Of a stretch of 64,000 bases of DNA, positions 9,827 through 21,500 are shown in pieces (the first letter of the stretch is position 1; each line of letters starts with the position of its first letter). Origin of the DNA: Membranipora membranacea (lineage: Eukaryota > Bryozoa > Gymnolaemata > Cheilostomatida > Membraniporidae); contig OU612074.1 of the NCBI GenBank assembly GCA_914767715.1, positions 4,043,501 to 4,107,500 on the forward strand, written 5' to 3'. A program made the position numbers and the translations under genes. Below the pieces are notes generated by a model that had not been told where the DNA came from, did not search any database, and was given only the letters and a program-made list of their open reading frames with translations.

Positions 9827-12800
9827 AGAAAAAGGAAAAAAACATTACAAAAAACATTAAATTATGTTTAAAACCCAAAGAAATATGAGGATCACAATAA
9901 ATTCTGCAACACAGATGCCATGCTCTGTGCTGCGGGGGCCCGATCCTCATCCCCCATTAGTCAACATCAAGTCGGGGGCCCAGGTAACCCTCCTCATGTG
10001 GTGGTAATAGTTTCCTGCCATATGCCGAGCTAACCTGAGCCAAAGATTGTTTATCTTCCGGTACAAGTCTAAGCAAGAGACTGCCACAGTGTAGTTAAGG
10101 TCAGATCTGTGCCTTTTTTTGCGACATATAGACTTCAATGGAGATTAACCCACCTGCGATAACTTGAGCAGTTGTTGTCCGATTTGGACATTTGAGCTAT
10201 CATTCGAAGGGTTTTTTAATGGGTCATTGTACATTTTGTCTTTCATGAGGGTTGACCCAAAATTTTTATCACTTTTTGGGGAAAAAAGGTACTTTTAGGG
10301 TCAAAAAACATGCCTTTAACCCACCTGATTTAATTTCTTTCCTGCTGAACTTATCACTATGGATGTTTCTCAGATGGTAGAAAACATATTTATCTTCTGT
10401 ACATTTTTAATCTTATGCCATTTGATATAATATTAAAGGGGTGAGAGGCTTTCATAGGTGAGTAACATCCATTTTTCATGATAAATTTTCTAGCCATTAT
10501 TTGGGCAATGATAATTTATATTGTAGCACGCCTGCCTATCGAATGCGTTATATGCTGTAATTGAAGCGGTGTGTTAATTCATGGTCCATTGAGCACTTGT
10601 TGATCATCCTTGATCACACTTGCAGAGCATGCTAGGTGCAGCTAGTAACTGCCTATTTTGCAAGACTGTCCAGTGGTGATAATCATTCTACAGTATTTAG
10701 GCCGGCTGCTCAGGGAAGAACTTAAATTGCTCCAGCAATCACTGATACTGGATAGGGAAGTTGCTATAAATTGAGAACAATTGTACTCTGACTTGCTGAC
10801 ATAGATTGAATCGGATTTTACGAACTAGGAAGTATGTATGTTTTGTATGGGATGGCTCTTCTTACTAAATACAGTACACCACCGGGCAATCATATCGAGT
10901 CTCATGATGATATCAGATCAGCGGAGGATGTACCAATTGCAGGGTAAGTACAATGACAAACTGAAACAAATGTTAGGACAGTCGAATCGCAGGCCTACTA
11001 TTAAATTGTATTTTAATATAGAAGTTTCCTCAATTAAACATTTATTGATAGTCATCATTTTTTACGTGAGCATCGACACCATATAGTATGATGTATCCAA
11101 CTGAGAAGTGAAGCTGTTGCTGCCAGATCGCAATTTCGCATGTATGTAGAGAACAAACATAAACAGGTTCAGATCCTTGGAACGGAGCCTGCCTTTTTCA
11201 CAGTGACAGTGCCACTCATAAGCTCTAAATGCAAAGTTGCTAAAAGGATGCTTATCTATTTGTTTTTTTTTTACCGGTATGAACTTGTAGCGGTAGTGTC
11301 CATCTTGTTGTTGTTAAGGGCATTGACATCTCCCGGGCATCCATGTTGTGATGAACATATCGTTGCTCTCTTCATGGTTAGTTACATTTTCTCGCTTTTT
11401 TTTTTTACATTTTTCAATGTTATGATGATGGGTATTTCATATATCTTTAGGCTGAGGACATGAGGCTCGGAAGAACTTCTGGCGCAGCTGCAATCACTAA
11501 TGATTTCCGATACACTCGGCCTTGCATATCAGGGTATGTAATCAAACTACAAAGCAGAAAACTTCTGTAGAGGTATTTCCTCCTGCAACTTATATTTTCA
11601 CATTTGAAATTGGTCTCCATTATAGCAATGTTTTGATTTAACTTGTAACACAGTTCTCTGGATTTTATAGAGAGACCAGGTTAATGGGAACATTGTAATG
11701 CTGGTAATTTTAGAAAAAGTGGCATTGGCTGAATACTGTTTACCACTCCTTTCCAATTTATCTATTGTTATCACCTACATCTGATGGATGCAGATAGCGG
11801 TGTTCTATCCAGATTTCAACTTGATCCCTGCTGTACATTGATGTTGTTTACTCTAGTGGAGAAATTGGCTTTGCGTCTGAATATTTCAGAAACCATTTAT
11901 GCGAATTCCTTTTTGTTTCTATCAGCAATTAGAAAACTTTATTTACATTTCATGAAGCCCTGACACCATTCGTAAATAAGTATTGGTTATCGTCTGCGGG
12001 AGGAAAAATCATCAGGCATTTGTTTTTTGTGATCAAACTCATCTACGTCCGGTGCTTGTTAATTGGATCTAACATGACATAGATAAACCTCTGTAAAATC
12101 CTGACTAAAGCACCCATATCAGTAATTTGTGGACAGAGGAATTAAAAAAACATTTAATCCAGTTTCCGTTGTACCATGAAAAAAAGCCAAGGAGCTATAT
12201 CTGTCTCAGAGAAGAGAAAATCACAATTATTTTTGAATGATATACATAAATAAAAGAGCCCTCAGGTCTATTTCTGTTAATTAGGGGAGAGTTTGTTGGC
12301 ATCCTTTGATCGTTTTCCAATAACAGTTTGGCTATTACAGTTCAACAGGAATCATGCTGAGATAATTTATTAAATATTTGACTTTCTTTTCATGGTGGTT
12401 GCGCAATTTAATAATACCTCTCTGTCAAATAGACACACTATCTATTTTTTTTGCAGCTACTAAGATTATAAGAAGTTAGGGCTGGGTATTTTTTAACTTT
12501 GGGTGCTTCACTTACTATTGTTAAGATTTATAAATAACTTGACAGACCGCTGGGGAGATTTCTATCACGTTGAAAGCGAGAGGACACGCACACGAAAACT
12601 GTGTGTAGTCCACTGGTCAATGCCCGTGAGAATTTTCTGCATATCTTTTGAATGAACTGGTGAGGTAATTCCTTGTATGATGTTTTTTTTTATAGATTGA
12701 GATTTTAGTGGACATCTTATATAACTGGACCTATTGCGTATTGAAAAAATAGTACTGTGCAAGAGCCGAGATCGATTACTCTATCGCCTAAACAAAGCCT

Positions 12801-13624
12801 TTACAGTGCTTCCCGATGAATGACTTCATCTCAAGATGCTGCTCGAACGACTCCCAATGACTGGCTCTGTTTTTTTGCAATTGGCCGTACTTTTGTTGCA
12901 TAAAAGACACTTCTTCAAGGGATTAGGCTGCGTTTGCTTTGCTCGATGTTAGCTGTCTTACAAAACTTGTTCAATGAAAATATGAAAATGGCTTTGCAAC
13001 TTATTATATTACCATGACTTCCTTATTAGCAGGTACTGCCAGTTATTGAGCTAAACTTTCTCTTGAAGTATATATATAGTTTTTTATCCATATTCACTAT
13101 TCTATTTTCTCCGTATTCAGCAAATAAATCTTAGTATTATAGAGTCAGACAACGATATTCTCGAGTTTTGATTCAGATTTAGTTTTGTCATGTTAACTCT
13201 AGAACAAGATTAATCCAATTGTCTGCATTCCTGTTGCTCCCTTCCACTGGTAACGCCGCAGGCCTGCGGCGTGACTAGTGGATTGGGATCCAGGCAAATG
13301 GACCAAGCTTGGTCTATGTCAACCCTGATGATAGGAGTTGGTGATATGAGGGATTATCATTTGTCATGTAGATTAGATTTACCAAGAGGTTTGGCATGTT
13401 AGTCTGACTAGACAAGGGGAAAGGGGGTCAGTATTTTTGATACCGTATACCTATGACTGGCCTGCCACTAATTGTTTGCTGCTAGGCTGTGCGTTTTCTT
13501 TAGCCACGACCTTGGCTGGAATCAAGGTAACACCGTCACAGGGTAGGAAGACTGTTTGATTCTGTTTTGTCCGATTGAAGATTGGTATCTTAGTTTAATG
13601 GTCACCGCTTGCTCGTAGTATCAT

Positions 13625-13963
13625 CAGAGACTATAGATAAAAGTCTCTGGTACCATACCACAGTTTGCCAGACAAAAGCAAACATTTTTCAATGTCGCCA
13701 ATCTTTGGTAATGATTTTAGTAACTCTTGAAGCTGCTGCGAAACAACAAACAACATTTCCTTGAATACATTGCCTGCAGGCAGAAACCACGACTTAACCA
13801 CATAGGCAGTAGACATCATGCTTGCGGTCTGGTAATTGATAAAACTGGTAGTAAATGTTTGATGAACTATCATTCAATATCTACAAGCAAGACATGGTGT
13901 GATATCATTAGGGAATAAATTTGTATTACGTTCAGAGACTATAGATAATATCTATAGTCTCTG
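13625..13963. mobile_element. Short inverted-repeat element (MITE-like), copy in duplication 2
   Basis: Exact counterpart of 7785-8123, carried along by the segmental duplication rather than by its own movement. It keeps the CAGAGACTATAGATA ends and the terminal palindrome at 13933-13963. Confidence 0.5.
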
Positions 13964-14285
13964 TTACGGCTGAAGCTTTGTCTAGCCAATGCTGAGATTT
14001 ACAACGGCAGCAGCCAGCAGCGTACACAATAAAAGAGATTTCAATCAAGCAGCCTCAAAAGCTAGCATAGTGTAGGATTATAACTGATTTATACCTATCA
14101 TTGTCTTCAGATCATGAAGAGGTTTTAACTGGGCAACCTCATACTCCAATACTAGATCCCTGTTTCCACCCGGCCCACAGAGCAATGCAGGCGGTCTTTT
14201 GATGCCAGCGAGTTCTTTTTAGAGCCTCAGTTTCATCTCTGGCTTGAGCATTTCAACACAATCGACCCCACGACTTTCCAGCTCA

Positions 14286-14395
14286 GTTTAATGGTCACTG
14301 CTTGCTCCTAGTATCATCAGAGACTATAGATAATAGTCTCTGGTATCATACCACAGTTTGCCAGACAAATGCAAACATTTTTCAAAGTCACTGCT
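14286..14395 (+). repeat. Diverged fragment of the inverted-repeat element
   Basis: Resembles about 7750-7860: AGTTTAATGGTCAC, GCTTGCTC, ATCATCAGAGACTATAGATA and CCACAGTTTGCCAGACAAA all recur in order with scattered substitutions. It is older than the near-identical duplication, so it is an independent copy. Confidence 0.6.
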
Positions 14396-14660
14396 CACAA
14401 AATATTTCATAGCGTAAGCTTCATATCATAGTTATTCATCGCTATTCATCGCTCTAACCACAACCACAACTATTCATAGCACTAACCACAATTACTTGTA
14501 TGGAGATCATCACTTGGACTTAATGCTGTGTATTTGCTCTTGTGATAGCGTGTCAAGTATAGCGCAGTGGTATGGCTTTGGCTTAGAATGCATAAGGTCC
14601 TGGAGCGCAGGGATTTTTGTGTTTGAGGTAAAAGCTTCAAAACTTCTCATCTTGGACAAC

Positions 14661-14690
14661 GATCTGACCTTAACTACACTGTGGCAGTCT
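14661..14690 (-). repeat. 30-bp inverted exact copy of deaminase downstream DNA
   Basis: Exact reverse complement of 4239-4268 (and of the equivalent site in copy 2), beginning GATCTGACCTTAACTACACT. Flanks on both sides differ. A match this long without extension looks like a templated insertion. Confidence 0.7.
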
Positions 14691-15708
14691 AATTCTCACT
14701 TTTTTAGATGGAAGAAGACTACAATAATGATCCCTGATAGACAAAAATCAGGTAACGTGTTAATTATGGTTCCTAATCATTGCATTTACTTTACAATAAC
14801 ATTAAGTTATACAAGGACATGGTTGGCATAGCGCAAGCTTTAGCACCAGTTTTTCGCTAGCTGAGGTAGAATTTCATATACTCGTTCGGTCCAAAAAGCT
14901 ACAACAGTTGAACGGTTTGTTTACAAAAATTTCAAAAGCTTTTAACAAATTGTTTCTTTTTACTGTGATGCGGCGAGTAAAGATTCGGGGTGTGTCTTTA
15001 AAGTTTCGAGGTTTCCTCACCTGGTCATTTACAGACAAGACCATACTTTCGCAAATATTTGAAATAAACCATTGACACTTTTTCGCTGTAAGATATCCTT
15101 GATTTTAGTCCTTTGGCAAAGTTAAAGGCCCTGGTCGATAGCTTTTGATAGTATATTTTCGTCATACAGCTGCAGGCATGCCAACTCCACATCCAGTTCT
15201 CATGTCATCATTAAAGTTGTGGGGCCCAGTAACGTTCGTATATGGTGGGTAAATTGTCCTACCGTAATTAGACTGAGCTTACATAATCCAAAGATTTTTA
15301 ATTACAACCAATTCAAATGAGAATAGAGAGAGAAGATTATGTTGTAGATTTACACTGATTTCGGTTTGATAGATTTCTGTACACATGTAACAGCCATTAC
15401 CTTGATTCACTGGGAATAACATAGACAGTCTATAGACATTCAGTTGATTAATTTGCATTAGGCAGGTTTTATTTGCAAAGCCTAACCAACAAAACAACGA
15501 TATGGTCTTATTGTTGTCATTGGTGATAACTCCCGCCGGGGGCTGTCGGGCCGTCGGGCGAGGGGCAAAAGTCTGGTGGGTCTCAGACTAGTGATAACCA
15601 TACAGACACATGTGATTCACTGGCTGACTGTAAGCTTGAGTCTGACGCTGGTGTAAGAATACATTCATGCAGTAAAAACTGTATATATTGGTTCAGATTC
15701 CTTATGTT

Positions 15709-15797
15709 AACTTTTTAGCCAATGTTTGGGCGTTGGCATGGCTACAGTAAAATATTGACTGTAGCAATGCCAACGCCCAAACATTGGCTAAAAAGTT
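15709..15797. repeat. Near-perfect 40-bp-arm hairpin
   Basis: Arms 15709-15748 and 15758-15797 (starting AACTTTTTAGCCAATGTTTG) are reverse complements with a single mismatch, around the 9-nt loop AAAATATTG. No gene or transposon ORF is attached. It could be a foldback MITE or a small-RNA-type hairpin. Confidence 0.8.
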
Positions 15798-15939
15798 AGT
15801 TAGAATTGATTGAATTGATTGAATTAATTGTGCGCCTTTAAATGTTTCAGTCTTTTCTGTAGCTCTTATCAAAACAATAGATAAAAGCGCCCGACTTGTT
15901 CCATTCTTGTCTTTGGAGTTTCGAGGTTAGTTAGTTAGT

Positions 15940-16324
15940 TAAGTTAGGGAAAATCAGGCGTTGTGAAAAGAGGAAAAAGAAGGCAAGTCACTACTCATAC
16001 GATAATGAAGATATCCAGCTCGCTAAAGATGAAGTGTTCAAGGAAGGGGAGGATATTCGGGCAAAGTTTCTACACCGCCAACCCTCGCCACATTTTTCTA
16101 CAAAAGATCAAAAGAAGATAATCACATTCCCGGGTCTACAAAAACACCTCCGAGGTAATAACCATATTAAGAAGTACAACAGTAATAAAGAGTATGGAGA
16201 AGAAGAAGAATGTCTTAATGAATTTATGTATTACATAATCGATTGTATGAAAGCTGCTTTTAAAGCACGAAGCCAAGCAAAGAAACAGCTATTGGTTGCT
16301 TTTAGAATGAACAGCGAGTTTCAG
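15940..16324 (+). pseudogene. 5'-half fragment of the deaminase gene
   Basis: 15969-16324 matches deaminase 3179-3534 (codons 34-152) with about five or six substitutions, then diverges abruptly before the catalytic core. It also lacks the start codon region. Just upstream, 15940-15959 is an exact 20-bp match to a different part of the gene (3603-3622), TAAGTTAGGGAAAATCAGGC. The frame continues to a stop near 16423 through unrelated sequence. It has no deaminase motifs and no start, so it is a rearranged relic. It is more diverged than copy 2, hence older or derived from a different copy. Confidence 0.8.
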
Positions 16325-16496
16325 CTACAAACCCAACTATTCCTGAAAGTTTGCTGTTTTAGATTGCACCTTGAAGCTCGAAATATACAGTTGGTTTATC
16401 GGCATCAAACATCGACAAAATGATGGTCTATAAAGCCTCTTTGTTATCAAAACTATGATAATCGGGACGACGTTTCAACCAAAAACTCGGAAAAAA

Positions 16497-16545
16497 TGGG
16501 GATTGAACCCATATAGCCCTCTTCAACTGTTCTACTGAGCCAGGA
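16497..16545 (-). repeat. tRNA-like SINE head fragment
   Basis: On the minus strand, TGGCTCAGTAG fits a pol III A box and GGGTTCAATCCCC fits a B box, about 22 bp apart. That is too short for an intact tRNA. It is probably a degraded tRNA-derived SINE remnant. Confidence 0.4.
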
Positions 16546-16654
16546 AATAACAGTTGGTTTATAACTGTAGCAGCTTAGTAATTCATTTATCTTGAAAAGT
16601 AACAGAATAGTCAAAATACATTAGTGGCTTCCTAGAATTTTGACAGTGTGGTGT

Positions 16655-16955
16655 GGACAAAGTAAATGATCGGATAAGTCCAACATCCATCCCCTGTTGA
16701 GCTGTGTAGGTAACCTGTATACAGATAGAGAGCAATCAGATAAAACTCAGGTACATTCAAGGCTGAAGCTAAGATAATTGAACTTTGTAAACTGATCTGG
16801 GTTAATAAGTTTCACTAAGTAATCTATGAAGTTCATATCTAAGCACACCCTACCCTTTAACTCCTTGTTCTAAAACTGGAACTAAAAATTTAAAGCAAGC
16901 TTGCAAACCAGAACGGAATAAAGAGGGATGAGGAATAGAGCGGCTAAGGTTTGCT
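16655..16955 (-). pseudogene. Relic copy of the receptor's last intron/exon junction
   Basis: Resembles 19560-19990 on the same strand: the acceptor region GGTAACCTGTATACAGATAG (+ strand), the start of exon 9 (YLxxSTGDGxWTY is still readable, against YLNNSTGDGYWTY in the gene) and several hundred bases of the preceding intron. The exon similarity stops after about 50 nt. The functional copy carries extra DNA that includes a small inverted-repeat insertion (19742-19825). This is an old, decayed local duplication. Confidence 0.65.
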
Positions 16956-18574
16956 CATTTATAAAAAAACTTGGGACCTTGAAATACAATGTGCTGATAA
17001 ATAGCTCAGGTAGCTTAGTAATTCATTTATCTGGTGTGAGCAAGCAAAATGATTTCATGCAAACTACATTGCCAAAAGTTTGATTGGGGTGATGCAATAT
17101 ATCTTATCTACATCTACATCTTATCTACATGCGTAGGTACGCGGTGTAGTCATGCAATGTTTGGTGACACCCAAAAGATAAGGAGTCATATGATATTTAC
17201 TCACTTGAATCAGCCTGACTAAGCATAGCACGAGAAAAGACATGCCTTCATTGTTTTAGCCCTGTTGCAAAATGATAAAAGGCTGTATCAAGTGATTGCG
17301 CCATCTCACCATCCCCGAAAAAGAATGGGTCGATTGGGCTAATTAGCAAGCCAGCTATTCACTACTCGGGGAGTCATATACTTGCATTCATAAAAAACTT
17401 ATACCATTCCATCATTGCAATCATATGCAGCACCACAGCTTATATGCATGCTAGGTTATTAGACACAACACGGCCCCACACTGGTAGCAATGAACTCCTT
17501 GCTGGTAGTGTATGGCATAGATGTATGGTTGGGGTGGGGGCCGGGGGGGGGGGAGAGTCCTGTGATTGTAACACCAAGCTTATTCCACAACAGGATGAAT
17601 CTTAAAAATGACCTTCTGGGTGTTGATAATATTTGATGATTGTGTTGACTTGTTCGGTCAAAAAAGCTGCAACAGTCAAATGGTTTGTCCTCGAAATATT
17701 TATGCGCTATTGACAACCTGGTTCTTCTTACTAGGAGTTGCCTTTTCTGAGATTGTCATGGCACAACTCCACAACACATCACAGCATGGATGTAACATTT
17801 ACAGCAAACAATTGTTAGTGGCCAAAAATTTTTTTTGGATAAACCGTACAAAAGATCAACCCTAATTTTGCTTGCTTTTATTTGCATAGAGAATATCTAA
17901 ATTGGCGTATGATACAATCGTACGTAAGAATATAATATGAGCAATGTGATAGTAGGCAAGGAAACCCTTGACATAAATCGATAAAAAATATGATTAAATA
18001 CAAAAATTATAAAAAAATTATAAAATAGACTGTGGAATGTCGGAAAATAGCCACCTTTTTGCTATCTTGAGTAAATATTCATCACACATAATATTATTGT
18101 GAATGGAAAGTCTGTTGCATCACAACTATACAATAAAAGAGAGAGTTGCCGATTTAAGAACATTATTATGTTTTTCGACCACTTTAATTCTGATTTATAA
18201 AAAAAACACCATTAAATCAGGTGTGCTGACATGAGTAACAAATTCAATGCAAGAGAACCGTAGGACAATAATAGAACATTTTGCTAATGTTGGCCTGTTA
18301 TGCTGTTAGTAATTTAAATCACAAATGTCACACAAACCACAATCATTCCTCCACTTCCACACAGGCAATGTGATCAATTCAACAAACAACAACCAATAAC
18401 TTCTTTTCAGACCTAGATGTGTATGATATGCAAGAAAACTAAATTTTGATTAATGCCGCCTGTTCTCGATGACCTCGCGAATCAACATCGAATCCTTCGG
18501 TCGGTATGTGACGCAGCGTCATGGGTTGAAGTAGAAGTGCTGCCGCGGCGGTAAACTCTCTATAATCTGAGGAG
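16956..18574. other. Non-coding region and receptor 3' flank
   Basis: No gene seen. It holds a G-rich tract near 17540-17555, a diverged dispersed repeat at 17645-17690 related to 14880-14925, and the 3' flank of the minus-strand receptor gene (a minus-strand AATAAA about 700 bp past the stop, near 17877). ORFs at 17459-17716 (-) and 17608-17865 (+) overlap each other and show no domain. Confidence 0.45.
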
Positions 18575-21500
18575 CTACTCGGCAAGCTGTTGGGCTATGT
18601 CAGAGTTGAGCCCGTAATGAATGGTACCTTTTATGTCAAATTTGGACTTTTTGGTCGGTTTCCTTTTCCACAAATCCTCTCTAAGTTTTATCGTGTCACC
18701 AACTCTTATTTTTGTCAGATATGTTATTCTGGGATTGCCAAACCTTAAGGACCCCTTAAAGTCCTCCTTAACGCTCCCGTTAGAAGTCCATGGTTTGGTG
18801 TTGGTTGAGTTATGGGTGAGTGTAAGGGACTGACTGAATAACATGGCGGGGGCGGGGTCTTCTTCCCCTGTGCAAGTAGAACGGCTTACAGAACTCAGGC
18901 TTCTCTTCAAACCTTTGTTACTATTTTTAGCCTGTTTTGCGTTACTCTGTTTAGCCTGACTAGGTGAGTTGTTATCATTATTATTTGTTGGAGTCGTCCT
19001 GTTTGCTGACGTGAAGCTAAGTTGTCTCTTAACGGGAGACTTCATGCCGCTGCTCATATTATTCTCCTGCTGACTAGTTAGTGATATATTAGGGTAGGAA
19101 TAAAATAAGTTATTTACATCATGCTGTGGTGATTGGCTGTTACTATCGTTTAGCCAATCAGAAGTCTGGGAATCAGGTGACCTATATGAATCACTATTAG
19201 GTATGTTGTATTGCTCATAGAAAAGTTTGCTTGCTGTCGACTTTTTCAAAGAAAACTGATCCGTAGATAGACTCAGATCCAACCCGAGGTCGCTGGTACT
19301 CAATGATTCATCTATACTATCCCCGCTGCTCATCATCCACGATTCTTGCCTGGTAAGGCTAGGAGGTGTACTAGTACTTATCATGGATAGTGTAGGTTTA
19401 CTATCACCTCTTGGTGTAGTGTTGGATCTCTGTTTGAGGTTGTCTGATTCAGGTATACGTCGATTATTGGGTAATGTACTAAACTCAGGTATAAATGCTA
19501 AATTATTAGAAGAAGTGAGAAAACTCCTAGTTCTGTGAGCTTTAGATAAACTTCTCAACTTCTGGTGATCGTGATAAGTCCAGTATCCATCACCTGTCGA
19601 GTTGTTCAGGTAACCTGTATACAGATAGAGTGAAATCAGATTAAACTCAGGTACTTTCAATGCTGAAGCTGAGATGACCGGATATTGTAAGCTGAGCTGG
19701 GTAAATTAGTTTCATTAAATACCACCCTAAGACCTGTTATAGTCAGGCAGTCATGATCAAGTTATCGCATTACACTTTTTACTATGCGAATCTGATATTG
19801 ACTTTGTCATAAGTAACTGCCTGACAATATCACGCATAGAACTTTGGGTGATCTTTTACTAATTTATTTAGTTCACATATACCCTTACCTTACCCTACAC
19901 CCTTATTGTAAAAATGGAACTAAAAACTGAATCTTGCAAAACAGGAGGGGAATGAAGAGGAATGAGGATAAGCTATAGAGGGGCTAAATCATCCCAAAGT
20001 AATATACGGTTAGATCAAGTTTGACTCAATTTGTCTGCATTTGTGATGTTCCCCTGGGCTACTGGAAGATTCCCAGTAGAGCGGGAATGACAAGAAAACC
20101 AGGTAACTTGTCAAAGGCTGATCTTATCTACAGCCATGTAAAGTGACACGCCAATACCTAAAAAATCTAACATCAAAGTATCATAATAGAAGAAAGGTAT
20201 ATATACAGCAATGCGACCATCACCAAACACCAAGCAATAGTCTACCACAATCACCCGACAAACTCCCGGAACCTGACAGACCACCATAATGATTCATTTA
20301 AATACCTACCACTGATCTCTAACCACGCTAAACTGGTTAGAGAGACTTTGGTGATCATTGGTCAGTTGGATCTGTATTTGAAAACATTGGATAGAAAGAT
20401 GAAAACCACACAATAAATACAAAAATGAAACCAACAGTATAAATGTATATGGGCAGCAGAGCCCGAGTAGAAGATGTGTTGTGTGTAACAAAAAATATTG
20501 CAAAAGATTTCAGCAGCTGTTGCAAGACAGATATAAGTCCAAGTTTTTAAGTGCAATCTCAGACTCTTAAAGTGATTGTGAAGAAATCAGCTTTTTGGTG
20601 TCATTCTAGAGTTCTCAGTCTTAGTAATCTGCTTTAAGGTTTATCAACAGCAAGTGGCCCGGTTTCGACTTATTTTCACTCAAAGTTGAGATGTGAATGT
20701 TTCAATCTCAACCCAAGCCTTGCTGTTAATAAACATTATAGCAGGTTCCTAAATTAGACTGAGAACTCCAGAATGAAATCAAACACCTGATTCCTTCACA
20801 ATCATTTTAACTGAGATTCCTGTGGTGGAAACGAGCTCAGATACATTGCCATAATGCCTGATGGGACATAAAGAGGTAAGTAAGTGGGTCGGTGTCAGAG
20901 CTTTAACTACTTCCGTACTCTGCAAGCATAGTCCCCTAGTCTATCACTTATCATACCGCTGGTTCTGCTTTAATGGCATTTGATGAGAGGGGAGGAGAGT
21001 ATCAATTACAGCCCAGTCTGAGAGTCTGTGGTCTCAACTGACACTCCGCCAATTATTATGTTTTTATTATTTGGGTAACTTTTTTTGACAGAATGATTCT
21101 TGTTGTTGATGTGATTATGATTATTATGTCAGAGCGTGGGGTTATCTCGGAATGTTGGGTTATTTATTGGCTGGAAAGGACAATGCATTATGGGAATGTT
21201 GTTCAGTGCCAGTGGTAAGAGAGAAACTTAAAGTGATTGTGAAATAATCAGGTTTTTGGAATTATCACTCCGGAGATCATAGTCTAATTTAGAAAACTGC
21301 TATAAGGTTTATTAGCAGCAAGTGGCCCAGTTTCAACTGATTTTCACTCAAAGTTGAGATTGGAAAGTACTAGAAAGGTACTATTTTGCATATACTGTCA
21401 TTTTAATAGTACCTTCACATCTCAACTTTGAGTGAGAATGAGTTGAAACAGGCCAATATGTTTTTAACGAACCTTAAAGTAGTTTTCTAAATTAGACTGA

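Larger units (their letters stand above)
9323..14080. repeat. Recent 4.76-kb direct duplication, copy 2
   Basis: Near-identical to 3484-8240 at an offset of 5839 bp, rising to 5840 after an extra T near 12026. The left breakpoint lies inside the deaminase coding sequence at AAGCAAAG. The right breakpoint follows TGTAGGATTA. No target-site duplication or transposon end is evident at either border, so replication-based or recombination-based segmental duplication is more likely than transposition. Confidence 0.93.
14081..15708. other. Patchwork non-coding region after the duplication
   Basis: No gene supported. It contains a diverged partial copy of the inverted-repeat element, a 30-bp inverted exact match to DNA downstream of the deaminase, and a sequence at about 14880-14925 that resembles 17645-17690 on the same strand (both around TTCGGTC and AAAAAGCT). 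The 111-codon ORF at 14496-14831 crosses these fragments and is unlikely to be a gene. Confidence 0.5.

Noticed and set aside
14550-14610. tRNA-like A box (TAGCGCAGTGG)
   Set aside because: No acceptable B box or cloverleaf follows.
14496-14831. 111-codon plus-strand ORF
   Set aside because: It spans the 30-bp inverted fragment and tRNA-like debris; no domain and no start context.
16034-16423. Third deaminase ORF as a functional gene
   Set aside because: It lacks an ATG in the matching part and the entire catalytic core, and ends in unrelated sequence.
18621-18833. Plus-strand ORF opposite receptor exon 9
   Set aside because: Antisense shadow of the receptor coding exon.
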